Source: a virus. From it: DNA of 64,000 bases. The DNA lies in the IMG/VR virus record IMGVR_UViG_3300034200_001443, positions 1 to 64,000 of that record. One strand, 5' to 3'. Position 1 is the first letter of the stretch. Each line of letters starts with the position of its first letter. Both the position numbers and the translations under genes were made by a program. Of this stretch, positions 36,939 to 46,576 are shown in pieces. The notes under the pieces were generated by a model. It did no database searches, had not been told where the DNA came from, and saw nothing but the letters and a program-made list of their open reading frames with translations.

Positions 36939-39002
36939 TTAGTCTCCTTCTATATTTCTAGTAAGACCAGCTTCTTCTCCAGCTCTATCTACTTTCCAAT
37001 CTGTAATAAGTTCTAGATCTACAGTCTCTGGAAAAGCAGGATTGTCTGGAACTGAAACTTTATATGCTGCAATCTTTCTAACAATAATGTCATCTCTTGG
37101 TTCTTGATCATCTGCAAGACGAGCTAAAACAAATGGGTCGTCAATGATTAATGAGCACCAATCTCCTGGAGCGTAGCTTCCAATTACAGGAGTTAAAGAT
37201 CCATTCACAGTTAATTTAAACTCTCCAATAGGAGGCTTTGACTCGTAAAGATACTCTTTAGCGTATTCATATAAAACTTCTTCATCCCCTGTGTTATTTA
37301 CTACCTCAACTAAATCTAGTAGAGGCCAGCTTCTACCAAAAGGATTATTAAGTAATGAAATATCAGCAGCAGCAGCGTATGGCTGACTAGCTGCATCGGA
37401 TAAGTCAGAAATATTTCCTTCTACAAAGAAACGAGTTGCAGAATCTTCTGCACTCTCTTCTACTGTAAAAGTAGAAATGCTACCTGGATATTCAAATACA
37501 ACTTGATTAAACCCAAGACGTTCTGCATCTGTTAAATCTCTAGAGGTATCTTCTAAAGGGTTAGGGTTTTCAATATTAAGGAGAACAAAAGTTCTTGTAA
37601 ATGATGCTGTAGTAAAATCATAGTCGCAATCAATTCGGTACTCGAAGCCGTTAATATCATTTGAGTAGTCCTCTAAAATCTCTCCAACGCTCTTAAGTTC
37701 GTAGCCTCGTAGATATTGAGTATCTTGATAAAGATTGCTAGTTTCGTTTGTTCCTACAACTATTCCTATATCAGAGTTAGAAGAATACGGTCCATAAGTC
37801 CCATAGACTAATTTACTTCCTGTGGTCAGCAACCCTCCAGATACTGTAGTAGAGGGTATATTTCTAACGTTAGGTAGATCGTAACTAATAGTGTTAGAAG
37901 TAGTAGCTGTAATAGTAAAGTTTCCATCAAAATTTTCATCTAATCTTTCACTAAAAAAAGAATCTACTCCAGACAAAGTTATTCTTTGACCAATGCCAAC
38001 ACCGTGAGGGATGTGAGTAGTAACTGTTGCTACGTTGTTAGTAAGAGCTTTATTTGTTATGTAAAAACTTCTTACACCCGGCAAGGTAGTTAAAGCTATA
38101 TTTGCGCCTCTGTCCTCAAATACAACCGTTTTAGTGTCTGGAACCTCTACCACCGTGTGATACCCATTAAAGCTGGTATCTACTTCAACAAGCTCAAACT
38201 CTTGTCCAGGAACTAATTCGTGATCTTCTAAAGTTTTTAAAATTACTCTTCCCTCATCTCTTTTCTTAGAGACGACAGAGACTTCTATAGTATTACCAGG
38301 CTCTATTACATCATTAGCAAAAAAACCTGGACGTGCATCGGTAGTAACTGAAATGTCTGTAGCAACTTGAAAAAGAAGGTCTCTAACAAAATCGTAGGTG
38401 TCTATAAGTTTTCTTACAGCACCGCTAGTAATTAAAGTAGACCCAACGTTAGGTGCTGCTACAACATAGGTAAAGCTTGTAGGAGATGGTACAGATACAA
38501 TTTTATGCGTTCCGTCTACGGAAGGGTTTGTAAAAGTTACTTTTACAAAGTTGTTTTGCTTAAATCCGTGAGCTTCTTCTGTAACGATTGTGGCTGTTCC
38601 ATCTGTCACAGAAAAAGAAGAAACTCCAATAAACTCTGACCCATAAACAAGAGTTTGCCAGATGTGTCTATGATAAAAGTAGCTAATAAATTCAGAAGCA
38701 TCAACAGAAAGAGTTTTGCTACTTTCATTATAACTTCTTGCCCAAACTATTCCACCCCATACGCAAACATCATTACGCATAACATATAAGCCTGTACGAC
38801 CAGGCATAGTTGACTCGTAAAGGTTTAATTTACTAGTAGAAGCAATTACAGGAATAGTTCCAGAAAAAGATCCAGCTTTACGAAGCTGTCTTTCGTAGCT
38901 AACACCAGAAAAAGGAACTTCTGCTAAAACCTCATTAGAAACGAGGTCAGTTAAGAAATACCTATAATTTACATCTGTCAGTGTCGTGTCGATTGATGTC
39001 AT
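36939..39002 (-). CDS. Minor tail protein (tail-tip, actinophage type)
   Basis: 687 residues, AAGGAT just upstream of ATG. The N-terminus (YRYFLTDLVSNEVLAEVPFSGVSYERQLRKAGSFSGTIPV...GLYVMRNDVCVWGGIVW) is the pattern of actinophage minor tail proteins that follow the distal tail protein and form the tail-tip hub. Two or more His-Gly beta modules are inserted (VTEEAHGFKQNNFVKV at about 135; a VTTHIPHGVGIGQRITLSGVD module near 325), as in the neighbouring genes. The C-terminal part (EFKLTVNGSLTPVIGSYAPGDWCSLIID) fits the same hub family. The next gene starts 2 nt after its stop, so they are coupled. Confidence 0.78.
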   Translation of the reverse strand: MTSIDTTLTDVNYRYFLTDLVSNEVLAEVPFSGVSYERQLRKAGSFSGTIPVIASTSKLNLYESTMPGRTGLYVMRNDVCVWGGIVWARSYNESSKTLSVDASEFISYFYHRHIWQTLVYGSEFIGVSSFSVTDGTATIVTEEAHGFKQNNFVKVTFTNPSVDGTHKIVSVPSPTSFTYVVAAPNVGSTLITSGAVRKLIDTYDFVRDLLFQVATDISVTTDARPGFFANDVIEPGNTIEVSVVSKKRDEGRVILKTLEDHELVPGQEFELVEVDTSFNGYHTVVEVPDTKTVVFEDRGANIALTTLPGVRSFYITNKALTNNVATVTTHIPHGVGIGQRITLSGVDSFFSERLDENFDGNFTITATTSNTISYDLPNVRNIPSTTVSGGLLTTGSKLVYGTYGPYSSNSDIGIVVGTNETSNLYQDTQYLRGYELKSVGEILEDYSNDINGFEYRIDCDYDFTTASFTRTFVLLNIENPNPLEDTSRDLTDAERLGFNQVVFEYPGSISTFTVEESAEDSATRFFVEGNISDLSDAASQPYAAAADISLLNNPFGRSWPLLDLVEVVNNTGDEEVLYEYAKEYLYESKPPIGEFKLTVNGSLTPVIGSYAPGDWCSLIIDDPFVLARLADDQEPRDDIIVRKIAAYKVSVPDNPAFPETVDLELITDWKVDRAGEEAGLTRNIEGD

Positions 39003-39014
39003 TTTTATCCTTTT

Positions 39015-41636
39015 TTAACCTAGCCAACCAGACCTATAAAATACCTTAAGCAGTCCAGTACTTACAGAGTTTTTATCATCGGCAAACTCTATCTCATTAT
39101 CTCCAGGTTGTAGAAAGAAAAAATCAGTAAGTACATCGAGCTTTGCTCTAGCACCTTCATAGTTGCCATTTAAAGCAACATCTCTTGTAAGAGTGTCTAC
39201 CTCTAAAATGTCTGGGCCAAAGTCTACTAGTGCACCACTTAAACCTGGAGTAAAAGGTATATTAGCTTTTTTAACTGCAATGCCAGAAGCCTCTACTTCA
39301 CTTCCATCTCCATTAACAATATTTCCATTAATATTTGCAGTTCCACTAGCATATGCAGCAAACGGAAGTCCCCCACTTACTCTAGCTTCGCCAACATCAT
39401 TAGTGTTTGGAACAGATCTAGAACGTCTTACTAAAGCTCCTGAAATAGATGCAGTGCCACTAGGTGCTGCAGGGTCAATAGTTCCAGAGCTGGGAGTTGT
39501 ATAGGTAAATGTGTTTGCCCCTGTAACTGTTGCAATCCAAATTCCATTTAAAACAGCATCAAGACCATTTACTCTTACATACTGACCATTAACTAAATTA
39601 TGAGAAACAGATGTAGTAATTGTTACAGTGTTTCCAGTCCTAGCCCTAATTGAAATAGGAGGTGTAACTATGCTCGCATCAATTGCAGGTTTTCCTGTGC
39701 CATCAAGACGGATTACGTTAAATTGTGGAGTATCTAAAACAGTATAAGTTCCATTATATGCAGCTCCCAAACCAGAAATTGTAACGCTTTCTCCAACAAT
39801 AAAGCTATGAGTTCCACCAAAAATAATATCAAAAACACCAGCAGCTACTACAGCAGAAAAAGGTCTAATAGAAAGCAAAGTAACTTTTCCAGTTGTAACC
39901 CCAATAGGAGCTTCATTAGCCCCAACAGAAGCAAAAGCATACGTTGTGCTGCTTAAAACCGCAGTAACAGTAAATGTCCCATTGTATGAAGTGTTAGCTA
40001 CATCTTCAATAACTATAGTATCTCCAACGCTAGCTTGAATGCTTTCAGCTACTGTAATAGAAGCTTGATTTGAAGATCTAGAAGTTGTTGTTATAGAAGA
40101 AGAGTAAAGTCTAGGTACATCATAAGTAAAAGATGAAGTAGTTGGAAGAGATTTAATTATAAAAGTTCCATTAAATGGATTTTCAAAGTCAAGGGCAACT
40201 TGATTAGCAGTTCTTTCCATGCCAGATACAGCAACAACTTCGTTAACAGAAAATCCGTGTGTAGAACTCATTGTAATAGTGGCAACATCATTAGCCATTG
40301 AACGTGAAGAAATAGCTCTAGCATCTGTTCTTGTTTTAGAGTAACTAAAAGTCGTGGTTGATGGGATAGATATAATTCTAAAAGCTCCGTTGTAGTTTTG
40401 ATCTAGTCCAGCAATAGTTACCTCTTCACCTTCAACAAATCCATGTGCTTCGCTAGTGGTAAGAGTTGCAATGTTAGAAATTAAAACAGCTCCAGTTACA
40501 GTTCTAGATGTGCTTCTATCTTTTGCAAATGTAAAAGTTGTGGCTGTTGCACTAGTAATTGTGTAGCTACCACTAAAAACAGAATCTATGTCTTTTAAGA
40601 AAACAGTGTTACCGCCAACAAACCCGTGAGCTTCTTTTGTAAACACTGTAGCAACATTATTTACTAACTTTTTTGCTACAACAGTTTTTGTGATAGCTCT
40701 GTTTAAAGGAAAAAGACTGTATTTAAATGTTGTAGATGTAGGAACTTCTGTAATAAAAAATTCGCCATTAAGGTCAGATTCTGCAAGACCGCTAATTTCT
40801 ACTGTATCTCCTTGTAAAAGACCGTGAGCTGTTGTAGTAGTTAAAGTAACAATATCTTCCAAGGTATCTTCATTAAAATCTAACTGTTTATTAACAATTG
40901 AAGAAGTTAAACGTCCTCTAAGTCCTGAAACAATATAAAGCAGCTTGTCTGTAGTTCTGTTGTATATTCGAGCAGGTCCAATAATAGGACCAGAAATTTC
41001 AAAATTAACTGGAACTTCTACATTTCCAATATTAGTAATAGTTTCAATTCCTGTAGCACCAGTAGTTCTATTGACCGCTGGTATTTCAATTCTTTCATAG
41101 CCGTCTGGATCCGAGTCATTCCACGCATACTTAATTGGGTCAGCTGCTTTTAGACCAATTGAAAAATCTGTTCTGCCTCGTGCAGTAGTTGTTTGAATGC
41201 TTGGACCACCACTTAGACGTACAAATGAAGAACGTTTGTTGTCAGATTCAATACCTGTTTTAAGCCAAGCACCACGATATACAAGGTTTGTTGCGTCAAT
41301 GAGACGGTCACGAGCTGCTTCTACTAAAGATGGGTCAGGAGTTAAAAAGCTTCCACTAAGAGTCAAAATTCTTGCTTGGTAGCGACCTTTAATGTCGTAG
41401 GAACCGTCACCAAAACCACGAGGAATATCTGGCATATCTGGCTCTGGATGTTGCCACCATCCATCAATTTCTGTAATTACCCAAACAACACCATACTCAT
41501 CAATAGTGTTAAAAAGAAATTCTCCCAAGGCAATATCGCCTTGTAGCTTCATTCCAGTTAAATGCGGCTGTGGAAGAGGCGTTAAAGAACGATCTACAAT
41601 GCTGTTTTCTTCTCTTTGATTAAATACTTCAGCCAT
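39015..41636 (-). CDS. Distal tail protein with inserted His-Gly repeat modules
   Basis: 873 residues. Residues 1-190 (PHLTGMKLQGDIALGEFLFNT, WWQHPEPDMPDIPRGFGDGSYD, RILTLSGSF) and the last 90 residues (ALVDFGPDILEVDTLTRDV, FFFLQPGDNEIEFADD) are the usual ends of an actinophage distal tail (Dit-like) protein. Between them, from about residue 240 to 740, at least eight modules of about 45-55 residues occur, each with a TTTxAHGLLQGDTVEISGL-like turn, an FNGxFxI strand and a TTFxYS strand. Such a large insertion would decorate the outside of the tail tip. TAATG overlap with the tape measure gene upstream. Confidence 0.78.
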   Translation of the reverse strand: MAEVFNQREENSIVDRSLTPLPQPHLTGMKLQGDIALGEFLFNTIDEYGVVWVITEIDGWWQHPEPDMPDIPRGFGDGSYDIKGRYQARILTLSGSFLTPDPSLVEAARDRLIDATNLVYRGAWLKTGIESDNKRSSFVRLSGGPSIQTTTARGRTDFSIGLKAADPIKYAWNDSDPDGYERIEIPAVNRTTGATGIETITNIGNVEVPVNFEISGPIIGPARIYNRTTDKLLYIVSGLRGRLTSSIVNKQLDFNEDTLEDIVTLTTTTAHGLLQGDTVEISGLAESDLNGEFFITEVPTSTTFKYSLFPLNRAITKTVVAKKLVNNVATVFTKEAHGFVGGNTVFLKDIDSVFSGSYTITSATATTFTFAKDRSTSRTVTGAVLISNIATLTTSEAHGFVEGEEVTIAGLDQNYNGAFRIISIPSTTTFSYSKTRTDARAISSRSMANDVATITMSSTHGFSVNEVVAVSGMERTANQVALDFENPFNGTFIIKSLPTTSSFTYDVPRLYSSSITTTSRSSNQASITVAESIQASVGDTIVIEDVANTSYNGTFTVTAVLSSTTYAFASVGANEAPIGVTTGKVTLLSIRPFSAVVAAGVFDIIFGGTHSFIVGESVTISGLGAAYNGTYTVLDTPQFNVIRLDGTGKPAIDASIVTPPISIRARTGNTVTITTSVSHNLVNGQYVRVNGLDAVLNGIWIATVTGANTFTYTTPSSGTIDPAAPSGTASISGALVRRSRSVPNTNDVGEARVSGGLPFAAYASGTANINGNIVNGDGSEVEASGIAVKKANIPFTPGLSGALVDFGPDILEVDTLTRDVALNGNYEGARAKLDVLTDFFFLQPGDNEIEFADDKNSVSTGLLKVFYRSGWLG

Positions 41637-44600
41637 TATGCAGCACCTTTACGAAGTTGGAAAGCAAGTTGACGGGAGACAAGAGAAGCAAGTTCACGTT
41701 CATCCATTCCTGGAGATGGATTAACTGTTATTTGAATTCCTCGTGACTCTCCAGCAATCATTTCAATCATTGCCTTATCACGTTTTGATAAACCATCTGG
41801 GTCAAGAGGCTCTACACGCTCTGGACGGCCAGCCTCTCCAATACGAGCAAGCATTCCTCCAGGTGTAGCTGGAACTATTCCACCTTCTGCCAGTGGAGTT
41901 ACATATGGAAGTCTAAGAGTTGGACCTTCAAAAGCAGGAATAACAGTTTTACCAGCAATTTTAAGTCCTTCAAAACTTGGCAGTTTAAATGATAAATTAT
42001 TCCATCTTTCAATTACCCAATTAAGAGCAGATTTAAAACTAGTTTTTATTCCTGCCCAAATATCACCAATTTTTAACTCACCTATTTTACCGAATATTTC
42101 TTTAACTTTATCGTAAAACCCTACTACTTCGTTTTTAAATCCAATTAATCTATCTACCCATCTTTGAATAGTTCCTATAATCCCTAAAATAACGTCTTTA
42201 ACTATGTTAATTGCACCAACAAGAATAAACTCAAGAAGAGGAACCAAAGTTACAGATAAAAAGTCTCCTATTTTTTCAAAGACACCAGAAACTCCACCAA
42301 GTGGCTCTAGAAGTTCATTCAAAGCTTCACTTATTTCGTCCCAAGCTTCTTTTAAAGCCTTTAGAACATTTTCAAACATATCTTTAAGAGCTTCTCTTAG
42401 TTTTTCACTATTCTTATATGCTAAGATAAATACTCCTACAACTGCTGCAATTGCAATTCCTATAAGTACAAATTTTGCACTAAGAAAACCAACACCATAA
42501 GTTAGAAAAGCAACTTCTTGCTTTAATCTTTTAACTCCAGGAATTGCACTAGGTAAAGCCATAATACCGTTCATAATTCCTATCATGGCACCTTTAAGTG
42601 AGTTTGCATAAAAAGTAAAAGCTATTTTAGATATATTTATTGCAGCAGTAAATGCAAGCAAACTACCACTAACCAACAAGAAAGCTTGTCCAAGCTCTGA
42701 CCCAAGAACTGTATTTAAAACTTTTAAAATGCCAGTTAAAGTTTTAAAGAAAATATTTATAGATTCTGATTCTGTAACTATTAAAACAAATTTTGCAATT
42801 TCTTCTAAAAACTTGCCAAAAGATTCAAGTGCCCCACCTGGCTTAGATATTTCAAGACCTACTTCATTAAAAGTTCTAGTTACATTTTTTAAAGATTCAA
42901 TAAAAGATAAATATCCTGGAGAAGCGGCTATTTGTAAAAACCCTAAAGCTATTAATCCAATAACTTCTAACACTCCTTGAGCCCCTATGGTTAAGTTTGT
43001 AAGGAATGGCGCAAGTTTTCCTTCTTCATTTAATGCTTTAGTTGTTTTTTCCCAACTCTCTGTTACATCTATAAACCACTGTAAAAACGTATCTGCTGCT
43101 CCACCTGGAGCAACTGTTGCAGAAATAATAGTTCCAAAAGCGCTAAAAGCATTTCCAAAACCTTCTCCTAGCTTTTTTACTATATCTGTAGCTGTCTTAA
43201 ATATCTCATTAAGCTCGCCAGTTGCATCTTTAAGCTCCACAGTTTTTCTAAAAGCTTCTGCTTTCTTTTCAATAAACTGGGAAAATTCTATTGTGTATGG
43301 GATAAAAGCAGCTTGAAGAGTTACAAAAGCTGAAGCAAGATCAATAAATGCTCCACCCAAAGCATCAAGAATAGGGGTAAAGGAATCAAATAAATCGTTT
43401 ATTTCTTTTTGTTTTCTAGCTGATGTAAATACTTCTGCAAATTCAAGAGATAGCTCTCCAAGTTTTCCTGCAATTCTTACTAAAGCTCCTTCTAAGCTAG
43501 AAGGGGAGTTCGGGTTTAAGTATGTGTCGTAAAGAAGTTTTACTGCTTCTGTAAACTTAGGAAAAAATGCTTCTTGTAGTTTTTTACGAAGCTCTTCAAA
43601 GGCTTCTTTTAAACTAATAATATACTTAACAAAATCTTGAGCAGCTGGGGATAGTTTATCTAGAGCAGCCTTATACTCATCAAAACCAGATCCTTTAGCA
43701 GCCGCAGCTTGAGCCTTAATTGCAGCTTCAACTTCTCTATTAGCAAGCTCTAAAGCACGAAGATTTTGACGATCTACTTCTCCACCAGCTGTTACTGCGT
43801 CTTGTGCTTTTTTAAGATCTTCTAAAGCTTCTCTATAAGAAATAGTTGATCGTGCAGCATCTATTTGAGCATCGCTTTCTGCTTGTTTAGAGTCTGCAAG
43901 TTTTTCTTGTGCAGCAATTACTAATTTATTGCCATCTACACCTTCACGATTTGCTTTAGCTGTTGATTTACGCAAGTCGTTGTTTTTATCAATTGCACGT
44001 CGAAGATTGAGATCTGCTTCAGCAAATGCAAGTTCTGCCTCACGGCGAGCACGAGAATTTGGTGGAAGATCTTGAACACGTTGCAGAGAGTCACGAGCTT
44101 TTTCAAACTCAAGACGTGCTTTCTTTTCAGAAATAACTCCGCCTTCAAGTTCAAAACGAAGTTGCTGGATTGCTTCTTTAGCTTCTTCACGAGCTTCTGT
44201 AACTGCTTCAAGGGCTTTTTCAGTATTTCTAACAGCACCTTGATAAGCTCTTTCAGCTCTTTCTACTGCAATAGCTGCATCTGCAACTGCAATAGATGCA
44301 TCTGATTCTGCTTCTACTGCATCTGCTTTTCTTTTATTGTTTTGACGAATTGTGTCATCTAAATTGTAATATGCATCTGATAATCTTAAATTTGCTTCAG
44401 TAAGTCTGTCTGCGTCTTGGGCAGCATTTGATCCAATTTTAGCTCCAGCACTTATTGCTTCGCCTACTCCACCAAAAGCAGCTCTTAATACTCCAGCTCC
44501 AGCGGCAACAGCTAAAAATGCGCCAGAAAGTCCTAATAAAGCAGGAGTAGCAGCGGCTGTTATTGAAATTAAAACACCTAAACCACCTATTACTGAACCT

Positions 44601-44899
44601 AAAACTCCACCAAGAGCAGTTAAGGCTGTAACTACTATATAACCAGTTCTAGCGAGAGATAAAAATCTTTCTCTAGCCGTAGTAAACCTGTCTACATCAG
44701 CTTGAGATAAAGATTTACCAAATAAATAACCTATATCTCCACTTGATTTACTTCTAAAACCTCTACTAAAACTTGCACCAGCGTCTGCACCAGCACGTTC
44801 TCCAACTCTATCAATACCATCAAATGCACGTTGAATATCGTTTTTTACGCCAGTGGTGACGGCACGAACAATTACGGATGCTTCACCTACAACTGCCAT
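41636..44899 (-). CDS. Tape measure protein
   Basis: 1087 residues, and the start has a near-perfect ribosome site (AGGAGGTGAT). Long coiled-coil region (about residues 180-400, many AEA/ERA heptads), a hydrophobic N-terminal zone of about 60 residues (ALTALGGVLGSVIGG...) and another hydrophobic segment near 809-827 (FVLIGIAIAAVVGVFILAY). The C-terminus has GGMLARIGEAGRPERVEPL, which is characteristic of siphophage tape measures. Family knowledge: it sets tail length at about 1.5 angstrom per residue, so a tail near 160 nm is expected (estimate), and it is ejected into the host envelope. It follows the two tail assembly chaperone frames, as expected. Confidence 0.9.
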   Translation of the reverse strand: MAVVGEASVIVRAVTTGVKNDIQRAFDGIDRVGERAGADAGASFSRGFRSKSSGDIGYLFGKSLSQADVDRFTTARERFLSLARTGYIVVTALTALGGVLGSVIGGLGVLISITAAATPALLGLSGAFLAVAAGAGVLRAAFGGVGEAISAGAKIGSNAAQDADRLTEANLRLSDAYYNLDDTIRQNNKRKADAVEAESDASIAVADAAIAVERAERAYQGAVRNTEKALEAVTEAREEAKEAIQQLRFELEGGVISEKKARLEFEKARDSLQRVQDLPPNSRARREAELAFAEADLNLRRAIDKNNDLRKSTAKANREGVDGNKLVIAAQEKLADSKQAESDAQIDAARSTISYREALEDLKKAQDAVTAGGEVDRQNLRALELANREVEAAIKAQAAAAKGSGFDEYKAALDKLSPAAQDFVKYIISLKEAFEELRKKLQEAFFPKFTEAVKLLYDTYLNPNSPSSLEGALVRIAGKLGELSLEFAEVFTSARKQKEINDLFDSFTPILDALGGAFIDLASAFVTLQAAFIPYTIEFSQFIEKKAEAFRKTVELKDATGELNEIFKTATDIVKKLGEGFGNAFSAFGTIISATVAPGGAADTFLQWFIDVTESWEKTTKALNEEGKLAPFLTNLTIGAQGVLEVIGLIALGFLQIAASPGYLSFIESLKNVTRTFNEVGLEISKPGGALESFGKFLEEIAKFVLIVTESESINIFFKTLTGILKVLNTVLGSELGQAFLLVSGSLLAFTAAINISKIAFTFYANSLKGAMIGIMNGIMALPSAIPGVKRLKQEVAFLTYGVGFLSAKFVLIGIAIAAVVGVFILAYKNSEKLREALKDMFENVLKALKEAWDEISEALNELLEPLGGVSGVFEKIGDFLSVTLVPLLEFILVGAINIVKDVILGIIGTIQRWVDRLIGFKNEVVGFYDKVKEIFGKIGELKIGDIWAGIKTSFKSALNWVIERWNNLSFKLPSFEGLKIAGKTVIPAFEGPTLRLPYVTPLAEGGIVPATPGGMLARIGEAGRPERVEPLDPDGLSKRDKAMIEMIAGESRGIQITVNPSPGMDERELASLVSRQLAFQLRKGAA

Positions 44900-44910
44900 G
44901 CCATCACCTC

Positions 44911-45345
44911 CTAGCTACCTAATGGTGCATCTAATATGTCTCCGAAAGGATTTTCGGAGTCTGGATTGAAGTCCGTCGGTGGGACATAAGACTTCGTTGG
45001 TCCTTTTTCAGGATCAAAAACAGATATATCTTCCTCAAAACCATTTGCTGATGTTTGAGAATAAGTATTACTGTTAGATTTAAATCTATAATCTTTGTTG
45101 TATAGACTTTTATAGATAATGCCTCTAGCTTTATCACGAGCTTCTGCTTGTTCTGCACTCGATGTATTAAAATCGGTTTCCATATAGTAATGAAGGACAT
45201 CTAACATGTCTGACATATCCATACTCTCCAATTTTAATCCGTTAGTTAAGGCTTTACCATTTACATAAGGCCAGAGGTCTACTGCCCACTCTGTGATTGC
45301 TCTGGCCCCGACGTAGGGCGGCCTGAATACTGTTCTACTAGCCAA
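44911..45345 (-). CDS. Tail assembly chaperone, downstream frame (gpT-like)
   Basis: The open frame is 144 codons and overlaps the upstream chaperone by 67 nt in the -1 frame relative to it. No good independent start is seen: the first codon of the frame is a TTG with no ribosome site. This is the standard arrangement in siphophages, where the product is made only as a frameshift fusion to the upstream protein. Content: WAVDLWPYVNGKALTNGLKLES, a helical region with EQAEARDKARGIIYKSLY, and a Pro/Asp-rich tail. It would bind the tape measure protein, encoded next. The mature product is likely a fusion starting at 45629. Confidence 0.75.
   Translation of the reverse strand: MASRTVFRPPYVGARAITEWAVDLWPYVNGKALTNGLKLESMDMSDMLDVLHYYMETDFNTSSAEQAEARDKARGIIYKSLYNKDYRFKSNSNTYSQTSANGFEEDISVFDPEKGPTKSYVPPTDFNPDSENPFGDILDAPLGS
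45279..45345 (-). promoter_or_regulatory. Probable -1 programmed ribosomal frameshift region
   Basis: The gpG-like and gpT-like frames overlap here, and the -1 frame stays open upstream to a TAA roughly 40-50 nt further 5', so the slip must occur in or just before this stretch. The only notable slippery run is G-GGG-CCA (the four Gs at 45306-45309 on the plus strand as CCCC), which fits the P-site but not the A-site of a canonical X-XXY-YYZ heptamer. The exact slip site is therefore not assigned. Confidence 0.5.
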
Positions 45346-45629
45346 GCGGTAATTTCGCCTAGTGTTTCTACAGTTACAATCTTGTCCTTATCATCAATAA
45401 GCTTTTCAAATCTTTCATAGCTTTCTGCTAGAAGAGCTCTTGAAAAGATATCTTTAATGGTATCTGCTGCATCTGTAGCGTTTCCACTACCAGCTTTTGC
45501 AACAAGACTTAAAAGCGCATTACCTTGTAGGTTTTTTACGCACTCGAAGTCTTCACCATGAAGTTTAAATGAGATTGGATCGGTGTTTTGAGCTCCACCA
45601 TCTCCAAAATCTTTAAATCGTGTTGTCAT
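45279..45629 (-). CDS. Tail assembly chaperone, upstream frame (gpG-like)
   Basis: 116 residues; ATG with an AAAAACTGATGACAAC context. Helical, acidic protein (VKNLQGNALLSLVAKAG, ADTIKDIFSRALLAESYERFEKLIDD) of the size and gene position of actinophage tail assembly chaperones, which coat the tape measure during tail assembly. Its last codons overlap the -1-frame chaperone. It lies just downstream of the tail tube and connector genes and just upstream of the tape measure gene, which fixes the role by synteny. Confidence 0.78.
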   Translation of the reverse strand: MTTRFKDFGDGGAQNTDPISFKLHGEDFECVKNLQGNALLSLVAKAGSGNATDAADTIKDIFSRALLAESYERFEKLIDDKDKIVTVETLGEITAWLVEQYSGRPTSGPEQSQSGQ

Positions 45630-45658
45630 CAGTTTTTCCTTTTCTGTCGTTGTGTTAA

Positions 45659-46042
45659 TTATATCTTGGCTTTAAGAGCATTACTTAAATAACGATTAGC
45701 TTTAGTTCCTGGATGCTGAACTGAATGTGCATAAACAATCTGTCCTCTTGAAACAAACCTAAGCATTTTTCCGCTTTTTGGGGTTATTACTCTAGGAGCA
45801 GTTCCTTCATGATGTGCTAGTGCGTAATTTAAGGTTGACCCAACCCAGATACGTTGACCTCGTGGATCTCTCATGTGTCTCATATGGATAGAGCTACGAA
45901 GATTTCCAGTTCTTACACCTACCATTGCTCTGGCAGCTGTAATTATTTCTTTTCCTTTATTATTTAGAAACCGACCTACTTCTCCGTTAGGATTGTTAAG
46001 AAAGTTATCTAAAACTGTATCGTAAAACTTAACTCTAGCCAT
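45659..46042 (-). CDS. HK97 gp10-like head-tail / neck protein
   Basis: 127 residues. The pattern GKEIITAARAMVGVRTGNLRSSIHMRH, then GSTLNYALAHHEGTAPRVITP, then VSRGQIVYAHSVQHPGTKANRYL is that of the HK97 gp10-like family of minor tail/neck proteins. They sit at the head-tail interface. The start overlaps the previous stop (TAATG). The neighbours are the tail terminator-like gene upstream and the chaperones downstream, the normal order. Confidence 0.82.
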   Translation of the reverse strand: MARVKFYDTVLDNFLNNPNGEVGRFLNNKGKEIITAARAMVGVRTGNLRSSIHMRHMRDPRGQRIWVGSTLNYALAHHEGTAPRVITPKSGKMLRFVSRGQIVYAHSVQHPGTKANRYLSNALKAKI

Positions 46043-46548
46043 TATGGAACCGCCATAGTTATAGTCATACTTACTGTTTGAAACCCACCCTCAGGAGAGC
46101 TAGTTTCTACTGTTGCAATAACTCCAAGACCAAAGTTTGCTGGATCCCATTGATCCAACAGTCTTGAGCTATCCAACAGAATCCATGCGTCGTATGCAGA
46201 AATTTCTGAACCATCTTGAATTGCATCTCCAGATGGTGCTCTGCCATTTGTTCCTACTGTAGGAACTTCACGAGAAACTTGAACTAAAAGAGTTACTGAG
46301 CGAGGATCATTGCATCTGCGTGGAGAGGTTGCTTCATCTCCTGGAGATCCAATGTACATTTGCAACATAGAAACAACTACCTGCTCGCAATCAACAGCTG
46401 GTGTACCTAATGTCCAATAGCGACGACCAGGAAGTGGCATCGTGTAAGAAGTATATGTATTTATTACAGCATTAAGAACGTTTTGCATAAGAACAGCTAA
46501 ATTCTTAGCATCGTTAGATACTGTAGCTGGGTTCACATCTAGTCCCAT
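46042..46548 (-). CDS. Tail terminator-like protein
   Basis: 168 residues, AGAGGAC upstream of ATG 46548. N-terminal helix (VSNDAKNLAVLMQNVLNAVINTY), then VDCEQVVVSMLQMYIG and a beta-rich C-terminus (GLGVIATVETSSPEGGFQTVSMTITMAVP). Size, fold pattern and position before the gp10-like gene fit the tail completion/terminator proteins that cap the tail tube at the head side. Identification is by position and general pattern rather than by a clear motif. Confidence 0.65.
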   Translation of the reverse strand: MGLDVNPATVSNDAKNLAVLMQNVLNAVINTYTSYTMPLPGRRYWTLGTPAVDCEQVVVSMLQMYIGSPGDEATSPRRCNDPRSVTLLVQVSREVPTVGTNGRAPSGDAIQDGSEISAYDAWILLDSSRLLDQWDPANFGLGVIATVETSSPEGGFQTVSMTITMAVP

Positions 46549-46576
46549 ATGTCCTCTTGTCCTTTAGTTTCTTTAG

